Source: Nonlabens xylanidelens (GTDB lineage Bacteria; Bacteroidota; Bacteroidia; Flavobacteriales; Flavobacteriaceae). Taken from it: a stretch of DNA of 64,000 bases. This document shows positions 27,754 to 37,119 of this stretch, piece after piece. The DNA lies in the NCBI RefSeq assembly GCF_002934445.1, contig NZ_PTJE01000001.1:496001-560000 (forward strand). The letters are read 5' to 3'. A program made the position numbers and the translations under genes. Under the pieces are notes generated by a model. That model was not told the origin of the DNA and did not search any database. It worked only from the letters and a program-made list of their open reading frames with translations. Each line of letters begins with the position of its first letter. Positions within the stretch are counted from its first letter, which is position 1.

Positions 27754-29397
27754 ATGAGTCAAAAGATTAATATAAAAAGACAGATCCTGCTACCTATCGC
27801 TGCAGCTGGATTATTATTTACTACAGCTAGTTTTCAAAACGATTTTTTTGAAATCGCAAAGCAGATTGAGATTTTTACAGAGATGTATAAACAACTCAAT
27901 ATGAACTATGTGGATGACACAAATCCAGCAGACCTTATGGATAATGCCATAGAAGGAATGCTAGAAGGACTAGATCCATATACCGTATACTGGACAGAGC
28001 AAGAGGTAGAAAAATCAAAAATAAACCGCCGTGGTTCTTACACCGGTATAGGTGCAAACGTGCGTACTAAAGAAGATAAAATTACCATCATTGAGCCTTG
28101 GAAAGACTATCCAGCAGATAAAGCTGGACTTAAAGCAGGCGATGACATCATAGAAATAGATGGTGTAAAGATTAAGGATTATAAAGAAAACGCTGGTGAT
28201 TTATTAAAAGGATCTGCCGGGACAGAGCTTAGTATTACCTACACACGCCAGGGAAAAAATAAAACCACAACACTTAAAAGAGAAGGTGTAGAGGTAAATG
28301 CCGTACCATTTTATGAAATGGCAACACCAGAAATAGGCTATGTGGTCTTATCTAAGTTTAATGAAAAAGCATCTAGAGAGACTAAGGCTGCTATAAAAGA
28401 ATTAAAAGAAAAAGGTGCTACTAAAGTTATACTTGATTTAAGAGGTAATCCAGGTGGGTTATTAAGTGAAGCTGTAAATGTTTCTAATCTTTTTATTCCT
28501 AAAGGGAAACTAATCACCAGCACACAATCTGTTGTTTCTAAATACAATAGAACATATCTTACTAAGCGCAGTGAAGAATTTGAAGGTATGAAAGTGGCCG
28601 TACTTATTAACGGTCGCAGTGCCAGTGCTAGTGAGATAGTAAGTGGTAGTATACAAGACTATGATCGTGGTGTGATAATAGGTGCAAGAAGTTTTGGTAA
28701 AGGACTTGTACAACGTCCTAAACCACTTTCTTATGGTACACAGGTTAAGATTACCATTTCTAGATATTACACACCTAGTGGTCGTTGCATACAGGCACTA
28801 GATTACTGGAATCGTGATGAAAATGGAGATGCTGTACGAACTAAAAAAGAAGATTATAAAGCCTTTAAGACCGTAAACAGTGGTCGTACGGTTTATGATG
28901 GTGGTGGTGTAGAACCAGATATCAATATAGAGTCTGCAGTGTATTCACCTATTACAACAGCACTTCTTAAAGAAAATTCCATATTTGATTATGCTACAGA
29001 GTATTATTATAAGCATCAATTTAATTCTATGGACGAGATTCAGTTCACAGATGCAGATTTTCAAGAGTTTGTATCATGGATAGAAAAACGTGGTTTTGAA
29101 TTTGAGACGGTTACAGAGTCCGCTTTCGCGAAAGCGTACCAAACAGCAGCAAATGAAGAACTAGATGATGATATTAAGAACTCTTATGAGATCATGCTAG
29201 AAAACATCAAGACAGCAAAAAAGAAAGAAGTAGTAGATAAAAAAGCCGAAATTAAAAGTCTACTTACCGACGAGATTGTGAAGAGATACTTCTACAAAGA
29301 AGGCCTTTACAATTACCAGATTAAATACAATCCAGAAATAAGAGCAGCCATAGAAGTCCTTAATGATGAGGGAAAATACAATCGCATACTCAAATAA
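27754..29397 (+). CDS. S41 family C-terminal processing peptidase
   Basis: 547-residue Ctp-type serine protease of the periplasm. A hydrophobic N-terminal segment (ILLPIAAAGLLFTTASF) is a signal or anchor, followed by an N-terminal cap domain, a PDZ domain (about 95-180, GIGANVRTKEDKITI and DKAGLKAGDDIIEIDG) and the catalytic domain with Ser in GRSASASE and Lys in FGKGLVQ. CtpA proteases degrade or trim envelope proteins from the C-terminus. The palindrome (copy 9) is translated as ESAFAKAYQTA near the C-terminal helical region. The stop overlaps the start of the OmpA gene by one base (TAATG). Confidence 0.92.
   Translation: MSQKINIKRQILLPIAAAGLLFTTASFQNDFFEIAKQIEIFTEMYKQLNMNYVDDTNPADLMDNAIEGMLEGLDPYTVYWTEQEVEKSKINRRGSYTGIGANVRTKEDKITIIEPWKDYPADKAGLKAGDDIIEIDGVKIKDYKENAGDLLKGSAGTELSITYTRQGKNKTTTLKREGVEVNAVPFYEMATPEIGYVVLSKFNEKASRETKAAIKELKEKGATKVILDLRGNPGGLLSEAVNVSNLFIPKGKLITSTQSVVSKYNRTYLTKRSEEFEGMKVAVLINGRSASASEIVSGSIQDYDRGVIIGARSFGKGLVQRPKPLSYGTQVKITISRYYTPSGRCIQALDYWNRDENGDAVRTKKEDYKAFKTVNSGRTVYDGGGVEPDINIESAVYSPITTALLKENSIFDYATEYYYKHQFNSMDEIQFTDADFQEFVSWIEKRGFEFETVTESAFAKAYQTAANEELDDDIKNSYEIMLENIKTAKKKEVVDKKAEIKSLLTDEIVKRYFYKEGLYNYQIKYNPEIRAAIEVLNDEGKYNRILK
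29121..29136. repeat. Iterated palindrome copy 9 (in S41 peptidase gene)
   Basis: CGCTTTCGCGAAAGCG, perfect, preceded by GTC and followed by TACC. Read in frame as AFAKA. Confidence 0.95.
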
Positions 29398-30485
29398 TGA
29401 ATTTTATAAAACTAGTAACTCCATTTTTTTTATTCCTTGCCCTAGTAAGTACAGCCCAACTTACAGAAACACATTCTGTATACTTTGATCTAGATAAAGA
29501 TCAGTTTCCATTTACCGAAGGAAAACAACTCAATTCCTTCTTTGATGACCTGTTATATAAACCGCTCCTAGATGTAAAAATATTAGGTTATTGTGATGAT
29601 CGTGGTTCTTATGAATATAACCTAGATCTATCTAATAGACGTGTAGAGACCGTTTCTAAATGGTTACAAGAACATTCTATTACTGTAGAACATATTTCTA
29701 AAATCATAGAAGGTCGTGGAGAGGTAGCTCTAGAAGAAGGCTCTGAAGAGTTATCCATAGAAGATGAGCGTGCTCAAAACCGCAGGGTAGATATTATATT
29801 CTCGCTTAAAGAAAGTATAACACAACGCCTAGAAATAAAGAAATTAAATAAAAGTGATCTTACTACTAGTGAGGCAGTAGAGATAAAGACCTATGAAAAG
29901 AAAGTGGTAAAGGCTGTCTTAAAAGATGAAAAAAGCACCGTTGCCATTCCTGTATCAAAGAATTCTAAAACAACACCTCAAGAAAAAGTAAAAGAAACTG
30001 CACCGGTAGAACCTACAGAAAGTATAGATGATGAGTATCTAGATATACCTACAAATCTAGATCCGCCGGTGGATAATACACAAGAACCTTTTAAATCCCT
30101 ACTAAGTAAAAACCTTAAAAAAGGTCAAGTTATTAGGTTAGAAAACATCTTATTTTACAAAGGTAGATCTACTGTCCTAGAAGAATCACAACCGCTTCTA
30201 GATCGTGTTGCAGAAATTCTTGTTGCACGTAAAGACATACATTTTGAAATACACGGTCATGTATGTTGTATCAACCCTGTATATAAAGATGCCTATAATC
30301 GAGACACAAAAAAGTCTAATCTATCTCATGATAGAGCAAAGGCTATCTTTTTTATTCTTAAGAAAAGTGGTGTCTCTTATGATAGAATGAAGTACAAGGG
30401 ATTCGGTCGTACTAAGCCATTGGGCGGTATCGATAAGTTGGACCGTAGGGTAGAATTATATATTACTAAGATAGACGAACAGTAA
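29397..30485 (+). CDS. Outer membrane/periplasmic protein with two OmpA-like domains
   Basis: 362 residues with a signal peptide (NFIKLVTPFFLFLALVSTAQ) and two OmpA_C-like peptidoglycan-binding domains: the first about 28-135 (SVYFDLDKDQFPFTEG, NLDLSNRRVETVSKWL, QNRRVDI), the second about 245-360 (ENILFYKGRSTVLEES, LSHDRAKAIFFIL, KLDRRVELYI). The linker is rich in Lys, Glu and Pro. Duplication of the domain in one chain is uncommon. It is translationally coupled to the S41 protease, so a joint role in envelope maintenance is plausible. Confidence 0.85.
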   Translation: MNFIKLVTPFFLFLALVSTAQLTETHSVYFDLDKDQFPFTEGKQLNSFFDDLLYKPLLDVKILGYCDDRGSYEYNLDLSNRRVETVSKWLQEHSITVEHISKIIEGRGEVALEEGSEELSIEDERAQNRRVDIIFSLKESITQRLEIKKLNKSDLTTSEAVEIKTYEKKVVKAVLKDEKSTVAIPVSKNSKTTPQEKVKETAPVEPTESIDDEYLDIPTNLDPPVDNTQEPFKSLLSKNLKKGQVIRLENILFYKGRSTVLEESQPLLDRVAEILVARKDIHFEIHGHVCCINPVYKDAYNRDTKKSNLSHDRAKAIFFILKKSGVSYDRMKYKGFGRTKPLGGIDKLDRRVELYITKIDEQ

Positions 30486-30520
30486 ATTTTTAATATAAAT
30501 TATATCTAATTAGTTTTTAT

Positions 30521-30536
30521 ATCGTAATTTTACGAT
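30521..30536. promoter_or_regulatory. ArsR-type operator O1
   Basis: ATCGTAATTTTACGAT: arms ATCGTAA and TTACGAT exact with a 2-base spacer, eight bases before the arsR ATG and overlapping the likely promoter (TAATTTTA). A nearly identical site lies before the next gene. Confidence 0.7.
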
Positions 30537-30543
30537 TAATATT

Positions 30544-30876
30544 ATGGGAGTTACTAAAACCGAAAAATTTACCGAGCATCAAAATCAAGTGGCGCGCATG
30601 GCCAAAGCTCTTGCGCACCCTGCTAGAATAGCTATTTTAGAATATCTATTCTCTATAGATTCTTGTGTGTGTGGTGATATAGTAAATGAAATAGGTCTTG
30701 CACAACCCACAATATCACAACATTTAAAAGAATTAAAAACAGTAGGTTTAATAAAAGGTAATGTAGAAGGTACCAGTGTGTGTTATTGTATCCATCACGA
30801 TAACTGGCTATTAATGAAAAACATGCTTTCTACTATTCTAGATTTAGATACTAAATCTATAGATAGTTGTTGCTAA
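30544..30876 (+). CDS. arsR: ArsR/SmtB family metalloregulator
   Basis: 110-residue winged-helix repressor of the ars operon. The HTH is in LAQPTISQHLKELKTVGLIK; the segment SCVCGDIV (near residue 40) sits at the place of the ELCVCDL metal-site motif of ArsR proteins, and the C-terminus ends in a second Cys pair (SCC). It should release DNA when As(III)/Sb(III) binds. A matching palindrome lies eight bases upstream. It is first of four co-oriented genes. Confidence 0.9.
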   Translation: MGVTKTEKFTEHQNQVARMAKALAHPARIAILEYLFSIDSCVCGDIVNEIGLAQPTISQHLKELKTVGLIKGNVEGTSVCYCIHHDNWLLMKNMLSTILDLDTKSIDSCC

Positions 30877-30894
30877 AAAAATTTACTATTCTTA

Positions 30895-30910
30895 ATCGTA
30901 ATATTACAAT
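30895..30910. promoter_or_regulatory. ArsR-type operator O2 before the second gene
   Basis: ATCGTAATATTACAAT differs from a perfect palindrome by one base and shares ATCGTAAT with O1; located 18 bases before ATG 30928. It suggests a second internal control point. Confidence 0.65.
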
Positions 30911-30927
30911 AGATAAAAATTAAGAAC

Positions 30928-31401
30928 ATGAAAATATCAGAATTTAAAACAGTACTCGCAGCCCAAGAAACTATTAGTTTTCAACTACCAGATGGTAGCC
31001 TAGTTCCATCACATTTTCATGTGACAGAGGTAGGTAAAGTAATTAAGCATTTTATAGACTGCGGTGGTACAGAGCGATTAGAAACTGTAATTAACTTTCA
31101 GTTATGGGAAGCAAATGATTATGACCACAGACTTCACCCAGAAAAACTAGTTTCTATTATCGAGCTTTCTCAAAACAAACTGGGGTTACCAGATGCAGAA
31201 ATAGAGGTAGAGTACCAGGCTGGTACCATAGGTAAATATGGTATAGATTTTAATGGTACATCATTTTTACTAACTAATAAGCTAACTGACTGCCTTGCAA
31301 AAGACGCCTGCGGTATACCACAAGAAAAACCAAAATTAAAACTAATAGATGTACAGACAGACGCTCAAAATTCTTGCGCACCTGGTTCTGGATGTTGCTA
31401 A
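30928..31401 (+). CDS. DUF6428 family protein, arsenic operon
   Basis: 157-residue soluble protein of the family recalled as DUF6428, found in arsenic operons of Bacteroidetes. It opens MKISEFKTVLAAQETISFQL and ends with PGSGCC, a Cys pair. Cysteines in DCGGTE and KDACGIP could take part in arsenic or thiol chemistry; function is not known. It lies between arsR and the reductase, with its own operator-like site upstream. Confidence 0.75.
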   Translation: MKISEFKTVLAAQETISFQLPDGSLVPSHFHVTEVGKVIKHFIDCGGTERLETVINFQLWEANDYDHRLHPEKLVSIIELSQNKLGLPDAEIEVEYQAGTIGKYGIDFNGTSFLLTNKLTDCLAKDACGIPQEKPKLKLIDVQTDAQNSCAPGSGCC

Positions 31402-31418
31402 ATTCATAAAAAATAGTC

Positions 31419-32030
31419 ATGACATTTACTACCATAGAAAATACTATCGATACGTTAGATACGGCAAGTATTGCAGAAGAACGCAAGCAAATTCTTGATA
31501 AATTAACCGGATATATACAGCAGAAAGTAGATCAAAAAGAGTCTATTAACCTCAACTTTATCTGTACTCATAATTCTCGTAGAAGTCACCTAGGCCAGAT
31601 ATGGGCACAAACGCTAGCTAACTTTTATAAAATAGAAAACTTGAAAGCCTACTCTGGTGGGACAGAAGCTACTGCAGTTTTCCCTAAAATTGTGGAAACC
31701 ATGAAAAATCAAGGTTTTCAAATAGAGGTTATTGAAGAAGGAAAAAATCCTTTGTATGCAGTATACTTTGATGAGGATTGCGATCCTGTAATTTGTTTTT
31801 CTAAAGTATATGATGATGTCGATAATCCAGAAAGTGATTTTGCAGCGATTATGACTTGCGATAGTGCAAATGAAGGATGTCCTTTTATACCTGGCGCAAA
31901 TCAACGAGTAGCAGTTACTTATGAAGATCCTAAAAACTCTGACGGTACACCACAACAGGATGAAGTCTATAGATTAAAAAGTCTAGAGATTGCTACAGAA
32001 TTAAAATATGTATTCTCTCAAATAAAGTAA
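31419..32030 (+). CDS. Arsenate reductase-like protein (LMW-PTP fold)
   Basis: 203 residues. The phosphate-binding loop C-X5-R-S is present as CTHNSRRS (Cys49 to Arg55 and Ser56), typical of low-molecular-weight phosphatases and thioredoxin-linked arsenate reductases. In Flavobacteria this gene sits in ars operons and is annotated as a protein tyrosine phosphatase or ArsC; arsenate reduction is inferred from context. Additional cysteines ([12 protein letters not shown]) could shuttle the disulfide. It is followed five bases later by the efflux gene. Confidence 0.82.
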   Translation: MTFTTIENTIDTLDTASIAEERKQILDKLTGYIQQKVDQKESINLNFICTHNSRRSHLGQIWAQTLANFYKIENLKAYSGGTEATAVFPKIVETMKNQGFQIEVIEEGKNPLYAVYFDEDCDPVICFSKVYDDVDNPESDFAAIMTCDSANEGCPFIPGANQRVAVTYEDPKNSDGTPQQDEVYRLKSLEIATELKYVFSQIK

Positions 32031-32034
32031 AGTT

Positions 32035-33066
32035 ATGAGTGCTAAAAAATTAAGCTTTCTTAATCAGTATTTAACGCTTTGGATTTTTCTAGCCATGGCC
32101 ATAGGAGTAGGTTTAGGATATGCCATTCCTGATATTGCGAGCTCTATAGACTCTATGAGTTCTGGAACAACTAATATTCCTATAGCGATAGGGTTGATAT
32201 TAATGATGTATCCACCACTCGCAAAGGCAGACTATAAATTGTTACCTAAAGTTTTTAAGAATACTAAAGTTCTAAGCATCTCTTTATTACTCAACTGGAT
32301 TATAGGACCAGTTTTAATGTTTGTACTCGCATTAGTCTTCTTACATGACTATCCAGAATATATGGTAGGTCTTATTTTAATAGGTTTAGCGCGATGTATA
32401 GCGATGGTACTGGTATGGAATGATCTTGCAGACGGTTCTCCAGAATATGGTGCAGGATTAGTAGCTTTAAACAGCGTTTTTCAAGTATTTGCCTATTCCT
32501 TTTATGCCTGGTTGTTTATAACCGTGTTGCCACCTTATTTTGGTTTTGATGGTGCGATAGTAGATATTTCAATACCTACCATTGCAGAGAGTGTTGCTAT
32601 TTACCTAGGTATTCCATTTCTTATGGGTGTACTAAGCCGTTATTTTTTAGTAAAAGCCAAAGGAAAAGACTGGTATGAAAATGTATATATACCAGCTATT
32701 TCACCTATTACCTTAATCGCATTATTGCTTACCATCATTTTAATGTTCTCATTAAAAGGCGAGTTGATTGTTCAAATACCATTTGACGTACTATTAATAG
32801 CTGTTCCATTAATGATCTATTTTATAGTCATGTTCTTGATAGGTTTCTTTATTAGTAAATACCGCGGTGCTAGTTATAGTGAAAATGCAGCTATCGCATT
32901 TACCGCAGCAGGTAATAACTTTGAACTTGCTATCGCAGTTTCTATTGCTGTTTTTGGACTTAATTCTGGTCAGGCATTTACTGGTGTCATCGGGCCGCTA
33001 GTAGAAGTTCCTGCATTGATACTGCTGGTTAGAGTAGCTTTCTGGTTAAAGAAGAAGTATTATTAA
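32035..33066 (+). CDS. arsB: ACR3-family arsenite efflux transporter
   Basis: 343-residue, ten-helix arsenite exporter of the ACR3 type. The diagnostic [11 protein letters not shown] block is present in helix 4 ([18 protein letters not shown]) with the essential Cys, and [15 protein letters not shown] in the second-half helix. It pumps As(OH)3 out by proton antiport. It ends the ars operon. Confidence 0.92.
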   Translation: MSAKKLSFLNQYLTLWIFLAMAIGVGLGYAIPDIASSIDSMSSGTTNIPIAIGLILMMYPPLAKADYKLLPKVFKNTKVLSISLLLNWIIGPVLMFVLALVFLHDYPEYMVGLILIGLARCIAMVLVWNDLADGSPEYGAGLVALNSVFQVFAYSFYAWLFITVLPPYFGFDGAIVDISIPTIAESVAIYLGIPFLMGVLSRYFLVKAKGKDWYENVYIPAISPITLIALLLTIILMFSLKGELIVQIPFDVLLIAVPLMIYFIVMFLIGFFISKYRGASYSENAAIAFTAAGNNFELAIAVSIAVFGLNSGQAFTGVIGPLVEVPALILLVRVAFWLKKKYY

Positions 33067-33185
33067 AAGCTTTTTAAAATTTAGATAACATATTTTACGG
33101 TGAACAGATTTGAAATCTTGTACTTTGATAAACTACGACGATATTTGTAAAACAGATTGATTTGCTCACTAACTAAACTAATACA

Positions 33186-33986
33186 ATGATAAATAGATAT
33201 GTTATAGTACTAATTGGAGCTTTCTTTTGCAATACACTTCTTTCTCAAAGCATTCCAAAAGATTATATTTTTACCAACAACGACACTATTTATGGCTTTG
33301 TAATTGGTGATCAATTAAAGGTATATGATAATATCACTAAGCAGTTTGATTATTACAATTTAAGAAAAGTCGATTCCTTTGTGAGAAATAAACAGAAATT
33401 TAAAAAATTTGAAAAAGAATATTACGATGGTATTTATGAAGATAAAGAAACGGATTCTTTATTTATAGAGGAATATTTTATCAACCATATAAAGAAAGAA
33501 AAACGATTACCAGATTATATAGTCAAGGAAAGTAATGACACTATCTACAGTATTATTTATAAAAATATTTTTGGCAAACCGTACTATATAGAAGATTCTA
33601 AACTAACTAAAATTAGTCCTAAACAAATTAAGAGTTACCGATTCAAAAATAAGATTTTCCAACGTTTGAACCAGCTAAAGAAAAAGGGTGCTTTTTATGA
33701 AGAAATCATTGTTGGATCATTAAGTTTGTATGGTATTACCAAAAAAGGACATCACGTTCTACCTATTGGGGTAGTAGGTATGATGCCTATAATACCCTAT
33801 AAAGAAGTTGATTATTATGTTTTTGAAAACGGTAAATTAAATAGAATTCATAAACTTACAAGAGGCGTTTGCAATCGCCTTTTCAGAGAAAATCCAATGA
33901 TCTGGAATGAAATGAAAAGAAATAAATTAAATAAAAATAATCTTCCTTTGATAGTTGAATATTACAATCTTTTACAAACTCAATGA
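33186..33986 (+). CDS. Secreted hypothetical protein
   Basis: 266 residues with a signal peptide ending at LLSQ (IVLIGAFFCNTLLSQ). The mature protein has two related halves, each opening with DYI...NDTIYgf/sII and a following beta stretch, typical of a poorly described flavobacterial family. No catalytic motif. Upstream (33087-33104) and downstream (33985-34002) stand nearly identical 17-base segments ACATATTTTrCGGTGAA, perhaps a duplicated promoter. Confidence 0.65.
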   Translation: MINRYVIVLIGAFFCNTLLSQSIPKDYIFTNNDTIYGFVIGDQLKVYDNITKQFDYYNLRKVDSFVRNKQKFKKFEKEYYDGIYEDKETDSLFIEEYFINHIKKEKRLPDYIVKESNDTIYSIIYKNIFGKPYYIEDSKLTKISPKQIKSYRFKNKIFQRLNQLKKKGAFYEEIIVGSLSLYGITKKGHHVLPIGVVGMMPIIPYKEVDYYVFENGKLNRIHKLTRGVCNRLFRENPMIWNEMKRNKLNKNNLPLIVEYYNLLQTQ

Positions 33987-34052
33987 CATATTTTGCGGTG
34001 AATAAAAACCTTATTTGCCGCATATTTGCGTTGAATAAATTACTATTTAAAA

Positions 34053-34427
34053 CTGAAAATTTACTTCAAAATAATAGCCTTAGCATCTTACTGCTGCATC
34101 TTTTTAATGGGTAGTATGATTCCTGTACCGTTTATTTTATGGTTAATTTTTAAACCATTTAATCCAGATTCAAGCCTAGATTTCACGTTTGCAGTTCTCG
34201 GTTCAGTTGGATTTATTAGTTGTTTATTGACTTTTATAAAACTAGGCTCCATAACAAAAGTCCTACTGGAAATAATAGCATTTTTACTGCTTTTAAGTCC
34301 ACTAATTTATAAGTTAGATGCTTATCCAGAGATAAAAGGTCATTACTTTTTTGTTATTCCAAGTCTTAGTTTTATAATATTCTATCTGCTCCACTTTATA
34401 AGTTTAGGGACAAAGAAGTTTCAGTAA
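34053..34427 (+). CDS. Small multi-pass membrane protein, start uncertain
   Basis: Membrane protein with about four helices (PVPFILWLIF, FAVLGSVGFISCLLTFI, VLLEIIAFLLLLSPLIY, YFFVIPSLSFIIFYLL). The only ATG in frame is at 34107, but the frame stays open upstream, where CTG AAA ATT TAC (34053) would give (M)KIYFKIIALASYCCIFLMG, a good first helix. I therefore suggest a CTG start or a damaged ATG. No family recognised. Confidence 0.5.
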   Translation: MKIYFKIIALASYCCIFLMGSMIPVPFILWLIFKPFNPDSSLDFTFAVLGSVGFISCLLTFIKLGSITKVLLEIIAFLLLLSPLIYKLDAYPEIKGHYFFVIPSLSFIIFYLLHFISLGTKKFQ

Positions 34428-34454
34428 TCAAATGACCATCCTTATCTTTACCGC

Positions 34455-34787
34455 GTGAAATTCATACTATTCCTTTTTTCGTTTTACTTCCTGGGACTCA
34501 ACATCATGCCATGTAATGATGTAGAAGGCCAGTCTCATGATGAGGTAGAACAAGTTGTAGATACTGGAGGTTTTGATAATCAACAAGATCATGATCATGA
34601 AGATAAAGATGATTGCTCACCATTCTGTCAGTGCAATTGCTGCTCTGTACACGTAATAACTTACCTTTTTGAAACGCAGGAATTGACCGATATTCCTGAA
34701 ATCAATTCACAAATTTCTTCTTATATCAATCCATTTTATGATGGATATGATGGCTCTATTTTACAGCCACCACAATTAAATAGCTAG
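34455..34787 (+). CDS. Cys/His-rich small secreted protein (DUF6660-like)
   Basis: 110 residues with a GTG start; signal-like MKFILFLFSFYFLGLNIMPC, then an acidic/His stretch (DHDHEDKDDC) and a cysteine cluster CSPFCQCNCC. The pattern of a small metal-binding protein before a TonB receptor suggests capture of a metal such as Cu, Zn or Ni. I recall a DUF6660 family of this shape; unverified. It precedes the TonB receptor gene by 51 bases in the same direction. Confidence 0.65.
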   Translation: MKFILFLFSFYFLGLNIMPCNDVEGQSHDEVEQVVDTGGFDNQQDHDHEDKDDCSPFCQCNCCSVHVITYLFETQELTDIPEINSQISSYINPFYDGYDGSILQPPQLNS

Positions 34788-34838
34788 AATTTATTGGGAG
34801 TATTATGCTCCATTTTTTAGACTATTTAAACTTATTAC

Positions 34839-37049
34839 ATGAAAAAACTTATTTTATGCAGTGTGTTGTTGCTGTGTTACGCTTTCGCGAAAGCGCAATC
34901 TAAAACAACCTATGATATCAACATTACCGTTGTATCAGAAGAAGATAACGAACCCTTGTTAGGGGCAAATGCTATTATCACAACCCTTAAAAAAGGGGCA
35001 ATGTCTGACATTAATGGTAAAGGAATTATAAAAGATGTACCGGCAGGTACTTATGAACTTACCGTTTCTTATGTAGGACATGAAAGTAAAACGATAACAG
35101 CAGTTATACCAGATCAATTAAACTATAATTTTAATCTTCATGAAGTAGAAGGTGAACTAGACGAGATAGTCATACAGTCCACTCGTTCTTCTCGTACTTT
35201 TAAACGTACACCTACACGTATAGAATTAATAGGAGGAGAGGAGCTGGTAGAAAAGACCGCTATGAACAGTACAAATATCGCTATGATGTTGCGAGAAAGT
35301 ACTGGGATACAAATGCAACAGACCTCACAAAGTAGTGCTAACCAGTCTATACGTATTCAAGGTCTAGATGGACGTTATACACAGCTTTTAAAGGATGGTT
35401 TCCCGCTTTATGGAGGTTTTGCTGGCGGATTAAGTATTATGCAAATACCGCCGCTAGATATTGCTCAATTTGAAATTATAAAAGGTAGTTCTTCTACTCT
35501 TTATGGTGGTGGTGCTATCGCAGGACTAGTTAACATGCAATCCAAGAGACCAGAAGAAGAAAAAGAACTGGATTTAATGCTGGTAGGAACTCAGGCACTA
35601 GGTATTACAGGAAATATATTTTATAGCGCTCGTAAAGAAAAATGGGGAGTAACTCTATATGGTAGTGCAAACTCTCAAAAGGAATACGATCCTGATGGAG
35701 ATAATTTTTCTAATTTACCACAAGCACGTACCGTATCTCTTAATCCCAAAGTTTTTTATTACCCTAGTGATAAAACTACGGTATGGCTAGGTCTTAATGG
35801 TACTTATGACCAGCGTAAAGGTGGTAATCTAGATGCTATCAATGATGAAAGTAATGCATATACCGAAGAGAATATTTCTAGAAGATTCAGTACACAAGCA
35901 GTTTGGGAAACTAATCTAACAGACCATTCTAGTTTTCAATTTAAAAATAGTATTGCTTATTTTAATAGAGAACTATTGATACCTAGTATGGACTTTAAAG
36001 GAAGTCAGGTGAATACGTTTACAGAGGCTAATTATAAAACTAATACGGATAAAACGGACTGGATTTTTGGTGGTAATTTATACACGTCGGACTTTGATGA
36101 AGATGCGGTAATCAATCAAAGAGATCAAAAAGATCTTACTGCCGGATTATTTGTTAATAACGTGACCGATTTAAGTGATAACTGGATACTAGAAACAGGT
36201 TTACGCACAGATTTTACTACAGATTGGGGTTCTTTTATTTTACCTAGAGCTTCTATTTTATTTAAATCTGATGGTAGATTTACCAGTCGTCTAGGTGGTG
36301 GTCTAGGTTATAAAATTCCAGATATTTTTACGGAAGATGCTGAGAGATTAAATTTTCAAAACGTACTAGCGATCGATAAAAATGAACTAGTAGCTGAGAC
36401 TTCTTATGGGATGAATCTAGATTTTGACTATGGATTTGCTATTACAGATCAGATTAATTTTTCAATAAATCAACTCTTTTATTTAACAGCTATTGATAAC
36501 GGTCTACTACTTAATTCTAGCACAACTAGTCCAGGTAGTTTTGAGTATAGTAATGCTAGTGATCTAACTTTAAGTCGCGGTGCAGAAACTAATATAAAGT
36601 TTACCTACAAAGACTTTAAATGGTTCTTAAACTATGCCTTAATCGATACACAACTTAATTACTTAGATGGAAATCCTGAAAAACCATTAACTGCAAAACA
36701 TAATGCTGGTAGTGTTATTATGTATGAAAATGAAAAATGGCGCATAGGTTATGAAACCTATTATACAGGAAAGCAACTACTATTTGATGGGACAGAATCT
36801 AGAGATTATTTATTAATGGGGCTACTGGTTATGAAAAACTTTGACTGGGGAAATCTATACATGAATTTTGAAAACCTGACAGATAGAAGACAAAGTCGTT
36901 ATTCACCTACGGTAACTATAGATGCTGGTGGTGCACCTACTTTTAATGAAATCTATGCTCCAACAGATGGATTTATATTTAGTGCTGGTGTGATATGGAA
37001 ACCATTCGGTAATAAAAGTCACCACGGTCATGGACATCATGATGATTAA
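34839..37049 (+). CDS. TonB-dependent receptor with His-rich C-terminus
   Basis: 736-residue outer membrane importer. Signal peptide MKKLILCSVLLLCYAFAKA, in which AFAKA is palindrome copy 10 and supplies the AKA signal-peptidase I site. A carboxypeptidase regulatory-like domain follows (INITVVSEEDNEPLLGANAI, about 27-105), then the plug (IRIQGLDGRYTQLLKDGFPL, about 160-180) and barrel. The tail HHGHGHHDD could bind metal. With the Cys/His protein upstream it suggests uptake of a transition metal or its chelate. No SusD partner. Confidence 0.88.
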   Translation: MKKLILCSVLLLCYAFAKAQSKTTYDINITVVSEEDNEPLLGANAIITTLKKGAMSDINGKGIIKDVPAGTYELTVSYVGHESKTITAVIPDQLNYNFNLHEVEGELDEIVIQSTRSSRTFKRTPTRIELIGGEELVEKTAMNSTNIAMMLRESTGIQMQQTSQSSANQSIRIQGLDGRYTQLLKDGFPLYGGFAGGLSIMQIPPLDIAQFEIIKGSSSTLYGGGAIAGLVNMQSKRPEEEKELDLMLVGTQALGITGNIFYSARKEKWGVTLYGSANSQKEYDPDGDNFSNLPQARTVSLNPKVFYYPSDKTTVWLGLNGTYDQRKGGNLDAINDESNAYTEENISRRFSTQAVWETNLTDHSSFQFKNSIAYFNRELLIPSMDFKGSQVNTFTEANYKTNTDKTDWIFGGNLYTSDFDEDAVINQRDQKDLTAGLFVNNVTDLSDNWILETGLRTDFTTDWGSFILPRASILFKSDGRFTSRLGGGLGYKIPDIFTEDAERLNFQNVLAIDKNELVAETSYGMNLDFDYGFAITDQINFSINQLFYLTAIDNGLLLNSSTTSPGSFEYSNASDLTLSRGAETNIKFTYKDFKWFLNYALIDTQLNYLDGNPEKPLTAKHNAGSVIMYENEKWRIGYETYYTGKQLLFDGTESRDYLLMGLLVMKNFDWGNLYMNFENLTDRRQSRYSPTVTIDAGGAPTFNEIYAPTDGFIFSAGVIWKPFGNKSHHGHGHHDD
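34880..34895. repeat. Iterated palindrome copy 10 (in TonB receptor signal peptide)
   Basis: CGCTTTCGCGAAAGCG, perfect; codes AFAKA at the signal-peptidase cleavage site. Confidence 0.95.
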
Positions 37050-37065
37050 GTGATTTCTAAAAATA

Positions 37066-37107
37066 AAAAGCTCGTTTTGATAAAATTATCAAAACGAGCT
37101 TTTTTTA
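37066..37107. terminator. Bidirectional terminator between TonB receptor and DUF2892 genes
   Basis: AAAAGCTCGTTTTGATAA pairs with TTATCAAAACGAGCTTTT (18-bp arms) in a perfect inverted repeat flanked by A and T runs, between convergent genes. Confidence 0.9.
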
Positions 37108-37119
37108 TATGTAATAAGA

